Positions 6,152 through 12,477 of a DNA stretch of 12,851 bases are shown here, one piece after another. The translations under genes were made by a program, and so were the position numbers. The DNA comes from SIG673 sp964520875. GTDB lineage: Bacteria; Bacillota; Clostridia; Oscillospirales; CAG-272. The DNA lies in the NCBI GenBank assembly GCA_964520875.1, contig CAZFQJ010000034.1, forward strand, positions 1 through 12,851, read 5' to 3'. The notes under the pieces are model-generated. The model ran no database searches. It worked only from the letters and a program-made list of their open reading frames with translations, and was not told where the DNA came from. Numbering within the stretch: position 1 is the first letter of the stretch; each line of letters opens with the position of its first letter.

Positions 6152-7126
6152 TTAGTTATGATCATATATCATCTGCTTATTTTCAAGCGGAAAAATCAAA
6201 AGAGACGAGCCCTTCGTATCCTCTTTATGCATATACACGCGGCTCAGCGCTCTGTTGTCGTAAGTTGTATAATAATACACGCCTTCGGTCGCGTTACAAC
6301 ACGAGGTATATACGGTCTTTTCGCATTTACCGTCATCAAGCACGACGCACCCCTTTACCTGCTCCACCGTTCCGAGTATATGAAAAAATCTTCCCACGCT
6401 CTCCTCATCCGAATCCGACGAAACGGAATTAAGCTTTGTAAACACCGTTCTTACGTATCTCGATTGCGATGAAACGTCCCCCGGCAGACCTATCGCGCTC
6501 ATTCCCCTACTGTACCGTTCAAGCGAAGCTTTTTCGGAAAATCCACCAAACACCTCGCACGGACTCAGATTACAGTAATTATTGAGCGAAAACAACTGTT
6601 TATCGAACGGCGGATTGTTCGTGAGCACGCCGTAAGGGTCGTTATATATCTTAAGTCCTTCGCGCATCGGCTCGATAACGATATTCCTCTCTCCGTCGGA
6701 GATCAGCCAATGAAGCGGAGTGGCAGGAAGCTCGGGAGCAAAATCGTCCGAAACTATCGCTATGTTTTTAAGTCTTATCTCAGCTTCCCTTACATCCGAG
6801 CAGCTTCCGAGCACATAAGGAATAAATTCAAACGACGCAACACATTCTTTATCCTCACGCACATTCTCGTAAAACGCGTTTCCCGGGAAATTAAGTCCCG
6901 CCATGCAAAGCCCATTTTCATTTACCGCTTCGTAATACAGAGGGTAACCGTTTACGACCGCCGACATACCTATCATGGCGTAATGCTCGTCCGCTTCTTT
7001 TACATGACGAAAGCCGAAGCGAAATCTCCTCGGCGTGACGGTTATCTTTTCGTTATATGAATATTCAAGGTCAAGAGTCCTGCCGAAATAATGATCCTTT
7101 GTTTTTAAACTGAGGGCGGTACACAT
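6152..7126 (-). CDS. Choloylglycine hydrolase family protein (bile salt hydrolase / penicillin acylase type)
   Basis: This Ntn-hydrolase fold enzyme cleaves the amide bond of glycine- or taurine-conjugated bile acids, or of related N-acyl amides. It has 324 residues, normal for the family. Cys2 directly after Met is the nucleophile freed by Met removal. Arg16 and Asp19 (in GRTLDLEYSY) match the catalytic Arg and Asp of known bile salt hydrolases. NENGLCMAGLNFPGNA (69-84) carries the expected Asn region, GVLTNNPPFD (166-175) the next Asn, and SRYVR (222-226) the second Arg. No signal peptide, so intracellular. The start is fixed by the need for Cys2 and by AGGAG 7 nt upstream. It follows two amino-acid symporter genes on the same strand by 72 bases, and a terminator-like hairpin holding its ribosome site fills that gap. 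No clear terminator was seen after it. Bile salt hydrolase is favoured by motif and context; penicillin V or acyl-homoserine-lactone acylase activity is not excluded. Confidence 0.9.
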   Translation of the reverse strand: MCTALSLKTKDHYFGRTLDLEYSYNEKITVTPRRFRFGFRHVKEADEHYAMIGMSAVVNGYPLYYEAVNENGLCMAGLNFPGNAFYENVREDKECVASFEFIPYVLGSCSDVREAEIRLKNIAIVSDDFAPELPATPLHWLISDGERNIVIEPMREGLKIYNDPYGVLTNNPPFDKQLFSLNNYCNLSPCEVFGGFSEKASLERYSRGMSAIGLPGDVSSQSRYVRTVFTKLNSVSSDSDEESVGRFFHILGTVEQVKGCVVLDDGKCEKTVYTSCCNATEGVYYYTTYDNRALSRVYMHKEDTKGSSLLIFPLENKQMIYDHN

Positions 7127-7178
7127 AAAAAAGCTCCTTTTCGGAAATATACAAACAGTATTTCCCGAAAAAGAGCTT
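7127..7178 (-). terminator. Terminator-like hairpin that contains the hydrolase ribosome site
   Basis: On the - strand the arms 7178-7159 and 7149-7131 pair over 19 bp with one bulged G and one U-G wobble, around a 9-nt loop. TTTTTT (7132-7127) follows and runs straight into ATG 7126. The AGGAG ribosome site (7138-7134) lies inside the 3' arm. It looks like the terminator of the symporter operon, and also a structure that would block hydrolase translation. Confidence 0.85.
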
Positions 7179-7198
7179 CTTAAACTATTGCGAATATA

Positions 7199-8557
7199 TT
7201 ATATCTTTATCACGCCGAATGCGCTGAGCACCGAGGAACCGAGTATGATAAGTATGAATACCGGCGCTATATAGCGTATCATAACGCAGAACATCTTCTT
7301 CTGCTTGAATTCACCCGAGAGAGACACCTCGTCTATGATCGTTTTCGGCTTTATGATATACCCTACGAATATGCTCGTGATAAAAGCGACGATCGGCATT
7401 ATCACGTTATTGCTGATGAAATCGAAGAAATCCAAAAACTGCATACCGAGTATCGTCACTCCGCTCCATGCACTGTATCCGAGCGACGACGGTACGCCGA
7501 GGAGCACGCTTATTCCGAATACCGTAAGACACGCGAGCTTACGATCGAATCCGAGCTTATCGATAAAGATAGATACCACCGTTTCCATAAGCGATATAGC
7601 CGAGGTAAGCGCGGCAAGTATGACCATGAAGAAGAATATCACGCCTATCACGGTTCCGCCCGGCATAGCGGCGAATATCTTGGGCAGAGTAACAAACATA
7701 AGCCCGGGGCCCTGACCGAGCGCGTTCTCATCTCCGCCGGAAAATGCGAATACCGCGGGAATTATCATAAGTCCGGCAAGGAAAGCGATCCCCGTATCGA
7801 ATATTTCTATCTGCTTTGCGGAGGTAGTTATGCTTATATCCTTCTTCATATAAGAACCGAAGGTTATCATTATTCCCATTGCAAGAGACATCGAATAGAA
7901 AAGTTGTCCCATAGCGGCAACGAGCGTCATTACGGAAAACTTGGAAAAATCGGGCTTAAGATAATAGATAACGCCTTCAAGCGCTCCGTCCATTGCGAAT
8001 ATCGTATAGATAGCTATAAATACGGTAAGAACGACGAGTATCGGCATCATCACCTTACTTACCTTCTCTATGCCCTTTTCTACGCCGAATATGACTATCA
8101 CGGAAGTGACCGTTATAAAGAGTAAGAACCAGAAGAGCGGCTGACCTACGCCTCCGATATATGAACTGAAATATGCGTCGTCCGCCATATTTCCGGCTTC
8201 ACCCGAAATAAAGCCAACAAAATATTTTACGACCCAACCGCCTATGACCGAATAGTAAGGAAGTATCAGCACCGGTACTATCGCGGCAAGCACTCCCGCA
8301 AACGAAAATCTTTTATCAAGCTCGCCGAACGCGCCTATCGCGCTGAGCTTGGTCTTACGTCCGAGAGCTATCTCCGCCACCATGAGCGTAAAGCCGAACG
8401 TTACGGATAACGCGATATACACGAGAAGGAAGATTCCTCCGCCGTATTTTGCGGCGAGGTACGGAAACCTCCATATATTTCCGAGACCCACGGCGGATCC
8501 CGCCGCCGCAAGCACAAAGCCTATCTTCCCCGTAAAGGAGCTTCTTTCAGAACTCAT
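7199..8557 (-). CDS. Neurotransmitter:sodium symporter (NSS/SNF) family transporter
   Basis: This inner-membrane, LeuT-fold, sodium-coupled amino-acid or amine importer has 452 residues. Its first segment is the family hallmark GFVLAAAGSAVGLGNIWRFP (13-32), with Ala22 and Asn27 at LeuT-like sodium positions. Other segments in order are AEIALGRKT (61-69), the unwound TM6 region FYSMSLAMG (220-228), and TM8 ALTSAISLMET (316-326), whose Thr318 and Ser319 correspond to sodium-site residues. About 11-12 hydrophobic segments are visible. From memory, LeuT has SLGFG where this has SLAMG, so the substrate pocket differs; the substrate is not determined. The family includes carriers of tryptophan, leucine, tyrosine, glycine, taurine and GABA. 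The start is ATG 8557 with a weak GGGGG site upstream. It lies 40 bases after an AGCS symporter gene with no terminator between, so the two are one operon. Confidence 0.95.
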   Translation of the reverse strand: MSSERSSFTGKIGFVLAAAGSAVGLGNIWRFPYLAAKYGGGIFLLVYIALSVTFGFTLMVAEIALGRKTKLSAIGAFGELDKRFSFAGVLAAIVPVLILPYYSVIGGWVVKYFVGFISGEAGNMADDAYFSSYIGGVGQPLFWFLLFITVTSVIVIFGVEKGIEKVSKVMMPILVVLTVFIAIYTIFAMDGALEGVIYYLKPDFSKFSVMTLVAAMGQLFYSMSLAMGIMITFGSYMKKDISITTSAKQIEIFDTGIAFLAGLMIIPAVFAFSGGDENALGQGPGLMFVTLPKIFAAMPGGTVIGVIFFFMVILAALTSAISLMETVVSIFIDKLGFDRKLACLTVFGISVLLGVPSSLGYSAWSGVTILGMQFLDFFDFISNNVIMPIVAFITSIFVGYIIKPKTIIDEVSLSGEFKQKKMFCVMIRYIAPVFILIILGSSVLSAFGVIKI

Positions 8558-8597
8558 AACACTTTCCCCCGTTGTGATCTTTTTTATAAAATACTTG

Positions 8598-9995
8598 TCA
8601 TTTCCAATAATCGGTATTCTGCTTCAGACCGATATTCTTTGCCGAAAACACCGGATCTTTTCCCTTATTTCTCTGCTCCGTATAATCCTTAAGCGCTCGG
8701 AAAGCGTATTTTCCGAGTATAAAGATCACGGGTATATTTATCATTGCCATACCGCCCATGGTTATATCAGCTATATTCCAAAGAAGCTCGGAATCCAGCC
8801 CGGCTCCGATAAATATAACAAAGGAAGCAACGATGTAATAGGTGTATTTGAATAGCTTGCTCGGATCATGTCCCAGGATATTGCTCATGGATTGATTTAC
8901 ATAGTAGAGATTTCCGAGAAGCGTAGTAAACGCAAAAAGAACCATAGAAACGGTAATGAATATCGGTCCTATATCTCCGAGTGTTTCGCGTAATGCCGCC
9001 TGCACATACGGCGCGCCGGAAAGCGCTTCTGTCGGCTCTACACCCGAGCACATACACATAAATGCCGTTGCCGAGCAAATAAGCAGCGTATCAATGAACA
9101 CAGAGAGCACCTGAACCAAGCCCTGCTTTACCGGGTGGCTTATATCCGCAGACGCCGAAGCGTTCGGCGCGGATCCCACGCCCGCTTCGTTACTGAAGAG
9201 TCCCCTTTTTATTCCGTACATTACGCACGAACCGCCGAAGCCTCCGAATATAGCCTTCAGATCGAAGGCTTCCGCAAATATCCTACCGAACACCGAAGGA
9301 AGCGTTGTGATGTTCATTATGACGACGATAAGCGCGACGAGGATATACGCAATACCCATAACCGGAACGAGCACGCCGGTTACCTTCAACACCCTGCGTC
9401 CTCCTCCGAACATACAATATCCGACTATCAGCGCAAGTATAGCTCCGATGATCAGAGGGCTTATATCCTCATTATAGAAATCGTAAGCCGAAAACGTTGA
9501 TTGCAGGTTATACGAAGCAAGCATATTGAAGCCCACTCCGTATGTAAGGACAAGAAAGACCGAAAATATCAAGGCAAGCGGTCTGCAGCCGAGTCCGCTC
9601 TCGATGTAATAAGCCGGACCTCCGTAGCTTCCGTCCGGTCCTCTTTTCTTATAGATCTGTGCAAGTGTGCTTTCGACAAATGCCGTGCCCGCGCCTATTA
9701 TCGCAATGATCCACATCCAAAAAACAGAACCGAAGCCGCCGATACACAGTGCGGTGGAAACACCGATGATATTGCCCGTACCCACGCGCGACGCGGTAGA
9801 TACCATGAGTGCCTGAAACGAAGATACGCTTTTGCTGCCCTTAGGCTTCTCTCCTACGACGCGAAGCTGCTCGGGGATAGTTCTGAACTGAACGAATTTT
9901 GTACGAACGGTAAAATAAAGTCCGCCGGAAAGCAATATAACAATAAGCACATAACTGTAAAGCGCGTTGCTTATCAACGAAACGACAGCGTCCAT
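8598..9995 (-). CDS. Sodium:alanine/glycine symporter, AGCS (AlsT) family
   Basis: This inner-membrane sodium- or proton-coupled importer of alanine and/or glycine has 465 residues. The N-terminal segment FQALMVSTASRVGTGNIIGV (60-79) and the region GSVFWMWIIAIIGAGTAFVE (89-108) are the AGCS core, as is YGGPAYYIESGLG (124-136). The family signature GIKRGLFSNEAGVGSAPNAS (261-280) is complete. About ten to eleven membrane helices follow from the hydrophobic blocks. The start is ATG 9995, with AGGAGG about 11 nt upstream. It is the first gene of a run that continues with an NSS symporter (40-base gap) and a choloylglycine hydrolase, all served by the perfect promoter at 10045-10073. Glycine or alanine is the family substrate; which one this copy prefers is not visible. 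The C-terminal tail (NKGKDPVFSAKNIGL) is hydrophilic and presumably cytoplasmic. Confidence 0.96.
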   Translation of the reverse strand: MDAVVSLISNALYSYVLIVILLSGGLYFTVRTKFVQFRTIPEQLRVVGEKPKGSKSVSSFQALMVSTASRVGTGNIIGVSTALCIGGFGSVFWMWIIAIIGAGTAFVESTLAQIYKKRGPDGSYGGPAYYIESGLGCRPLALIFSVFLVLTYGVGFNMLASYNLQSTFSAYDFYNEDISPLIIGAILALIVGYCMFGGGRRVLKVTGVLVPVMGIAYILVALIVVIMNITTLPSVFGRIFAEAFDLKAIFGGFGGSCVMYGIKRGLFSNEAGVGSAPNASASADISHPVKQGLVQVLSVFIDTLLICSATAFMCMCSGVEPTEALSGAPYVQAALRETLGDIGPIFITVSMVLFAFTTLLGNLYYVNQSMSNILGHDPSKLFKYTYYIVASFVIFIGAGLDSELLWNIADITMGGMAMINIPVIFILGKYAFRALKDYTEQRNKGKDPVFSAKNIGLKQNTDYWK

Positions 9996-10044
9996 TATCC
10001 GTTTTTCCTCCTATCCGCCTGTTGAAAATAAGCATATCATGTTC

Positions 10045-10073
10045 ATTATATACCATATGACCGATTTTGTCAA
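10045..10073 (-). promoter_or_regulatory. Perfect-consensus promoter of the symporter-hydrolase operon
   Basis: The - strand reads TTGACA (10068-10073), 17 bp, TATAAT (10045-10050). The start should be near 10038, giving a leader of about 43 nt before ATG 9995. Confidence 0.93.
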
Positions 10074-10077
10074 GGTC

Positions 10078-10114
10078 AAAAAAGCGAATAACAAGAATAA
10101 TCGCCTTTCCGGCG
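10078..10114 (-). terminator. Probable terminator of the AraC-family gene
   Basis: After the stop at 10133 the - strand has a small CGCC-GGAAA-GGCG hairpin (10114-10102). An overlapping imperfect GCGA...TCGC stem (10104-10084, internal mismatches) is then followed by TTTTTT (10083-10078). The T-run lies only 4 nt before the -35 of the next operon. The stem is weak, so termination may be partial. Confidence 0.45.
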
Positions 10115-10132
10115 TTAATATAGTCTTTTCGG

Positions 10133-10927
10133 TCATGAACCTTTCTTGCTATGCTCGGCTATATATGCCTTTGGAGACATTCCTTCGGTTTTTGTAAACA
10201 ACTTTGAAAAATACAGGGCGTCCCTGAATCCCGACAAAAGCGCGATATTTTTTACACTTACCACGCCCTCTTCTATAAGGAACACCGCGCGCTTTATTCT
10301 CAGCTCTCTTAAATACTGCGTATAAGGTATTCCCTTTCGCTTTTTAAATACCGACGACAGATACTTCGCGTCGTAACCGAGATTATGCGCGACGGTAGAT
10401 ACCGAAAGGTCGGAATCCGTAAAATTATCGCTCGTAAACGTTATCATCTTTGAGATTATATCGCTCTGCTCTTTTTTTAACGGTTTCAGCTTTGCAAGCG
10501 AATAAAGCAGTACCGCCTCGCTGAGTATATCCACGTTTCCCGCATCCGCCATATCGATCGACTCTCCCCAAAACGAGACAAGCGCCTCGTTGCCCTCAAA
10601 GACACGGTTATTTTCTGTTATACCGAACCTATCCATGTACTCATCGGCTCGTCTTCCGCGAAATTCTATATACGAGTATTCAAGTCCGTCACACGACCGC
10701 ACGGAAAAATTTTCTCCGCCCAACACAAAAAATAGCGTTCCGACCTTCAAAAGATATCTTTCGCTTCCGCAGACAAGCTCTCCTTCTCCTTTGACTGCAA
10801 GACCTATAAAGCAGTTTTCCGCTCTACGCGTCTCCGCTTGCCGATTTTGCGTCTCGTATATAAAGTTCAGGCATATCAGATCGCTCGATCTGTTCAAGTT
10901 GAATTTACATATATTATTTATCTCCAT
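10133..10927 (-). CDS. AraC/XylS-family transcriptional regulator
   Basis: This DNA-binding regulator has 264 residues, with an N-terminal cupin-like effector domain (about 10-110, including VGTLFFVLGGENFSV at 62-76) and a C-terminal double helix-turn-helix domain. The first helix-turn-helix lies around LSVSTVAHNLGYDAKYLSSV (174-193). It is followed by the linker-region GIPYTQYLRELRIKRAVFLI (199-218), then the second helix-turn-helix around VKNIALLSGFRDALYFSKLF (225-244) and the closing GMSPKAYI (249-256). The start at 10927 is chosen over ATG 11077 because GGAGG lies 7 nt upstream, and the longer version would run through the divergent promoter region. It is transcribed away from a Gfo/Idh/MocA gene, the usual arrangement of a sugar-responsive AraC regulator and its target. 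The effector is unknown, though a sugar or sugar acid is likely from context. It lies upstream of the symporter operon on the same strand, but a separate promoter there argues that operon is independent. Confidence 0.92.
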   Translation of the reverse strand: MEINNICKFNLNRSSDLICLNFIYETQNRQAETRRAENCFIGLAVKGEGELVCGSERYLLKVGTLFFVLGGENFSVRSCDGLEYSYIEFRGRRADEYMDRFGITENNRVFEGNEALVSFWGESIDMADAGNVDILSEAVLLYSLAKLKPLKKEQSDIISKMITFTSDNFTDSDLSVSTVAHNLGYDAKYLSSVFKKRKGIPYTQYLRELRIKRAVFLIEEGVVSVKNIALLSGFRDALYFSKLFTKTEGMSPKAYIAEHSKKGS

Positions 10928-10955
10928 CTTGCGCCTCCGAAATATCGCTATCAAG

Positions 10956-10984
10956 AGTATATCATAATCGCCGGCGAAAATCAA
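10956..10984 (-). promoter_or_regulatory. Promoter of the AraC-family gene
   Basis: The - strand reads TTGATT (10979-10984), 17 bp, TATACT (10956-10961). The start is predicted near 10949, for a leader of about 22 nt. Confidence 0.7.
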
Positions 10985-10989
10985 CTTAT

Positions 10990-11016
10990 TTCCATAAATT
11001 AATGGAATTTTTCCAT
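10990..11016. promoter_or_regulatory. Candidate operator: three alternating TTCCAT half-sites
   Basis: TTCCAT occurs at 10990-10995, inverted as ATGGAA at 11002-11007, and direct again at 11011-11016. Neighbouring copies form two overlapping palindromes with spacers of 6 and 3 bases. They fill the gap between the two divergent -35 elements (10984 and 11016), the expected place for the AraC protein or another regulator to act on both promoters. Confidence 0.5.
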
Positions 11017-11044
11017 TTACACCTATCCTATCGTATGATATAAT
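11016..11044 (+). promoter_or_regulatory. Promoter of the Gfo/Idh/MocA gene
   Basis: TTTACA (11016-11021), 17 bp, TATAAT (11039-11044): one -35 deviation from consensus. The -35 shares a base with the last TTCCAT half-site. The start is expected near 11051, so the leader is very short and begins about at the ribosome site AAAGGAGGT (11052-11060). Confidence 0.8.
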
Positions 11045-11066
11045 GATCAAAAAAGGAGGTATCTCT

Positions 11067-12311
11067 ATGAAAACCATAAAAATAGGTATATTCGGTCTCG
11101 GCAGAGGCTGGAACTTCTACAAAAACATACTCGCAAACAACGGCGATATAGTGGCGATCTGCGATTTCAGACCCAATATGATCGAAAGAGCAAAAAAAGA
11201 TCTCGGAAGTAACGTCGCTTCCTACACCGACTTCGACGAATTTATTGAGCATAAGGGGCTTGACGCCGTGCTTATCGCCAACTATTTCCACGAGCACGCG
11301 CCATACGCCATAAAGGCTCTCGAAAAGAACATCAATGTCTTAAGCGAATGTACCTCAAACGGCACCATGGCAGAAGGAGTAGAGCTTGTAAGAGCCGCGG
11401 AAAAAAGCAAGGCTATATACATGCTCGCGGAGAATTATCCGTTCATGAAATTCAATCAGGAGATGAAACGCGTATATAGCGAAGGAACTCTCGGAAAGGT
11501 ACTTTTTGCCGAGGGAGAGTACAACCACCCGTTCGACTCCAAGGACTCGCATCTCATGAGAGATCTCCGTTCGAACTCTAAGCATTGGAGATATCATATC
11601 CCGAGAAGCTATTACATCACTCATTCTCTCGCGCCTCTTATGTACATAACCGGTGCGACTCCCGTCCGTGTATCGGCTATGCCGGTATTCGCGCCGGAAC
11701 CGGAAAGTAACGGACCTCTCCGTAACAGAGTGCCGGAGAAAGCGTCGATCATCACCTGTCTCAACGACGATGATTCGGTATTCCGCGTAACGGCCTGCTC
11801 GGCATTCGGAGCACACGAAAATTCTTACCGTATCTGCGCGGAAAAGGGACAGATAGAAAATCAGCGCGGAACGGATAAGATAATGCTCCGCTATAACGAA
11901 TGGGATAAGCCCGAAGGCGTTAACGAGGCAACGCTATACACGCCCGAATGGAACGACAAGGACCGCGAGCTTATAGAAAGCTCCGGACACGGCGGCGGAG
12001 CTTTCTTCGTTATCAGAGAATTTTTCAAATACATAAGAGAAAACAAGAGACCGCTTTTCGACGTATATTTCGCGACCACCATGGCGTCGGTCGCCATACT
12101 CGGACACAGAAGCCAGCTTGAATTCGGCGTTCCGTATGATATTCCCGATTTCCGCAAGGAAGAGGATAGGATAAAATACGAAAACGACACGCTTTCTCCG
12201 TTCTACGGAACAGACGGCAGCACCCCTACGATACCTTCGACCTCACGAGAAGAATATAGGATAACTCCCGAGATAATGGCGGAATACGACAAAGCTATAA
12301 GTGAATTATAA
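11067..12311 (+). CDS. Gfo/Idh/MocA-family NAD(P)-dependent protein lacking the usual catalytic lysine
   Basis: This is a soluble, 414-residue dinucleotide-binding protein. The Rossmann fold starts at IKIGIFGLGRGWNF (4-17), with the GxGxxG-like loop at residues 10-14, and DFRP (33-36) ends the second strand. Where most members have the EKP motif with its catalytic Lys, this one has ECTSNGT (94-100). It then continues MLAENYPFM (119-127), GTLGKVLFAEGEYNH (140-154) and THSLAPLMYITG (185-196, with His186). The sequence SSGHGGGAFFVIREFF (305-320) is also notable. From memory, the missing Lys, the His and the GHGG segment recall the GH109-type NAD-dependent glycosidase branch rather than sugar dehydrogenases; this is inference. 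ATG 11067 is chosen because AAAGGAGGT ends 6 nt upstream. ATG 11043 overlaps the -10. It is divergent from the AraC gene, which probably controls it, and it ends at a strong terminator before a KDG-kinase-like gene. Confidence 0.9.
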   Translation: MKTIKIGIFGLGRGWNFYKNILANNGDIVAICDFRPNMIERAKKDLGSNVASYTDFDEFIEHKGLDAVLIANYFHEHAPYAIKALEKNINVLSECTSNGTMAEGVELVRAAEKSKAIYMLAENYPFMKFNQEMKRVYSEGTLGKVLFAEGEYNHPFDSKDSHLMRDLRSNSKHWRYHIPRSYYITHSLAPLMYITGATPVRVSAMPVFAPEPESNGPLRNRVPEKASIITCLNDDDSVFRVTACSAFGAHENSYRICAEKGQIENQRGTDKIMLRYNEWDKPEGVNEATLYTPEWNDKDRELIESSGHGGGAFFVIREFFKYIRENKRPLFDVYFATTMASVAILGHRSQLEFGVPYDIPDFRKEEDRIKYENDTLSPFYGTDGSTPTIPSTSREEYRITPEIMAEYDKAISEL

Positions 12312-12316
12312 GAGGC

Positions 12317-12348
12317 AAAAGGCTCTCGCGTCGGCGCGAGAGCCTTTT
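12317..12348 (+). terminator. Terminator of the Gfo/Idh/MocA gene
   Basis: A perfect 14-bp inverted repeat (12317-12330 with 12335-12348, arm AAAAGGCTCTCGCG) has a TCGG loop and ends in TTTTTG. It begins 6 nt after the stop codon. Confidence 0.94.
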
Positions 12349-12384
12349 TGTTCGTAAAATACTCAGAAAAATCTTTTTATTTAC

Positions 12385-12413
12385 TTGACAATACCGTTTT
12401 TATTTGCTACAAT
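12385..12413 (+). promoter_or_regulatory. Promoter of the KDG-kinase-like gene
   Basis: TTGACA (12385-12390), 17 bp, TACAAT (12408-12413). The start is near 12420, giving a leader of nearly 60 nt. The kinase is therefore transcribed separately from the upstream gene. Confidence 0.88.
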
Positions 12414-12423
12414 GTATATGATC

Positions 12424-12447
12424 TGCATTACGACGACACGCAATGCA
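12424..12447 (+). other. Hairpin at the start of the kinase leader
   Basis: TGCATTACG pairs with CGCAATGCA over 9 positions with one A-C mismatch, around a 6-nt loop. It lies a few bases after the predicted transcription start, where it could stabilise the 5' end or serve as a DNA operator palindrome. Confidence 0.45.
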
Positions 12448-12477
12448 AAAATATCTTACAAAACAAGGAGAAAAAAC

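Noticed and set aside
7198..7226. TATAAT overlapping the NSS stop codon as a promoter for the hydrolase
   Set aside because: No -35-like hexamer at 16-18 bp and no extended -10. The TATAAT arises from the codons and stop of the symporter. Kept open as a weak possibility.
11043..11066. ATG 11043 as start of the Gfo/Idh/MocA gene
   Set aside because: It overlaps the TATAAT box, lies before the predicted transcription start, and AAAGGAGGT is ideally placed for ATG 11067.
10928..11077. N-terminal extension of the AraC-family gene from ATG 11077
   Set aside because: It would overlap both divergent promoters and the half-site array; GGAGG precedes ATG 10927.
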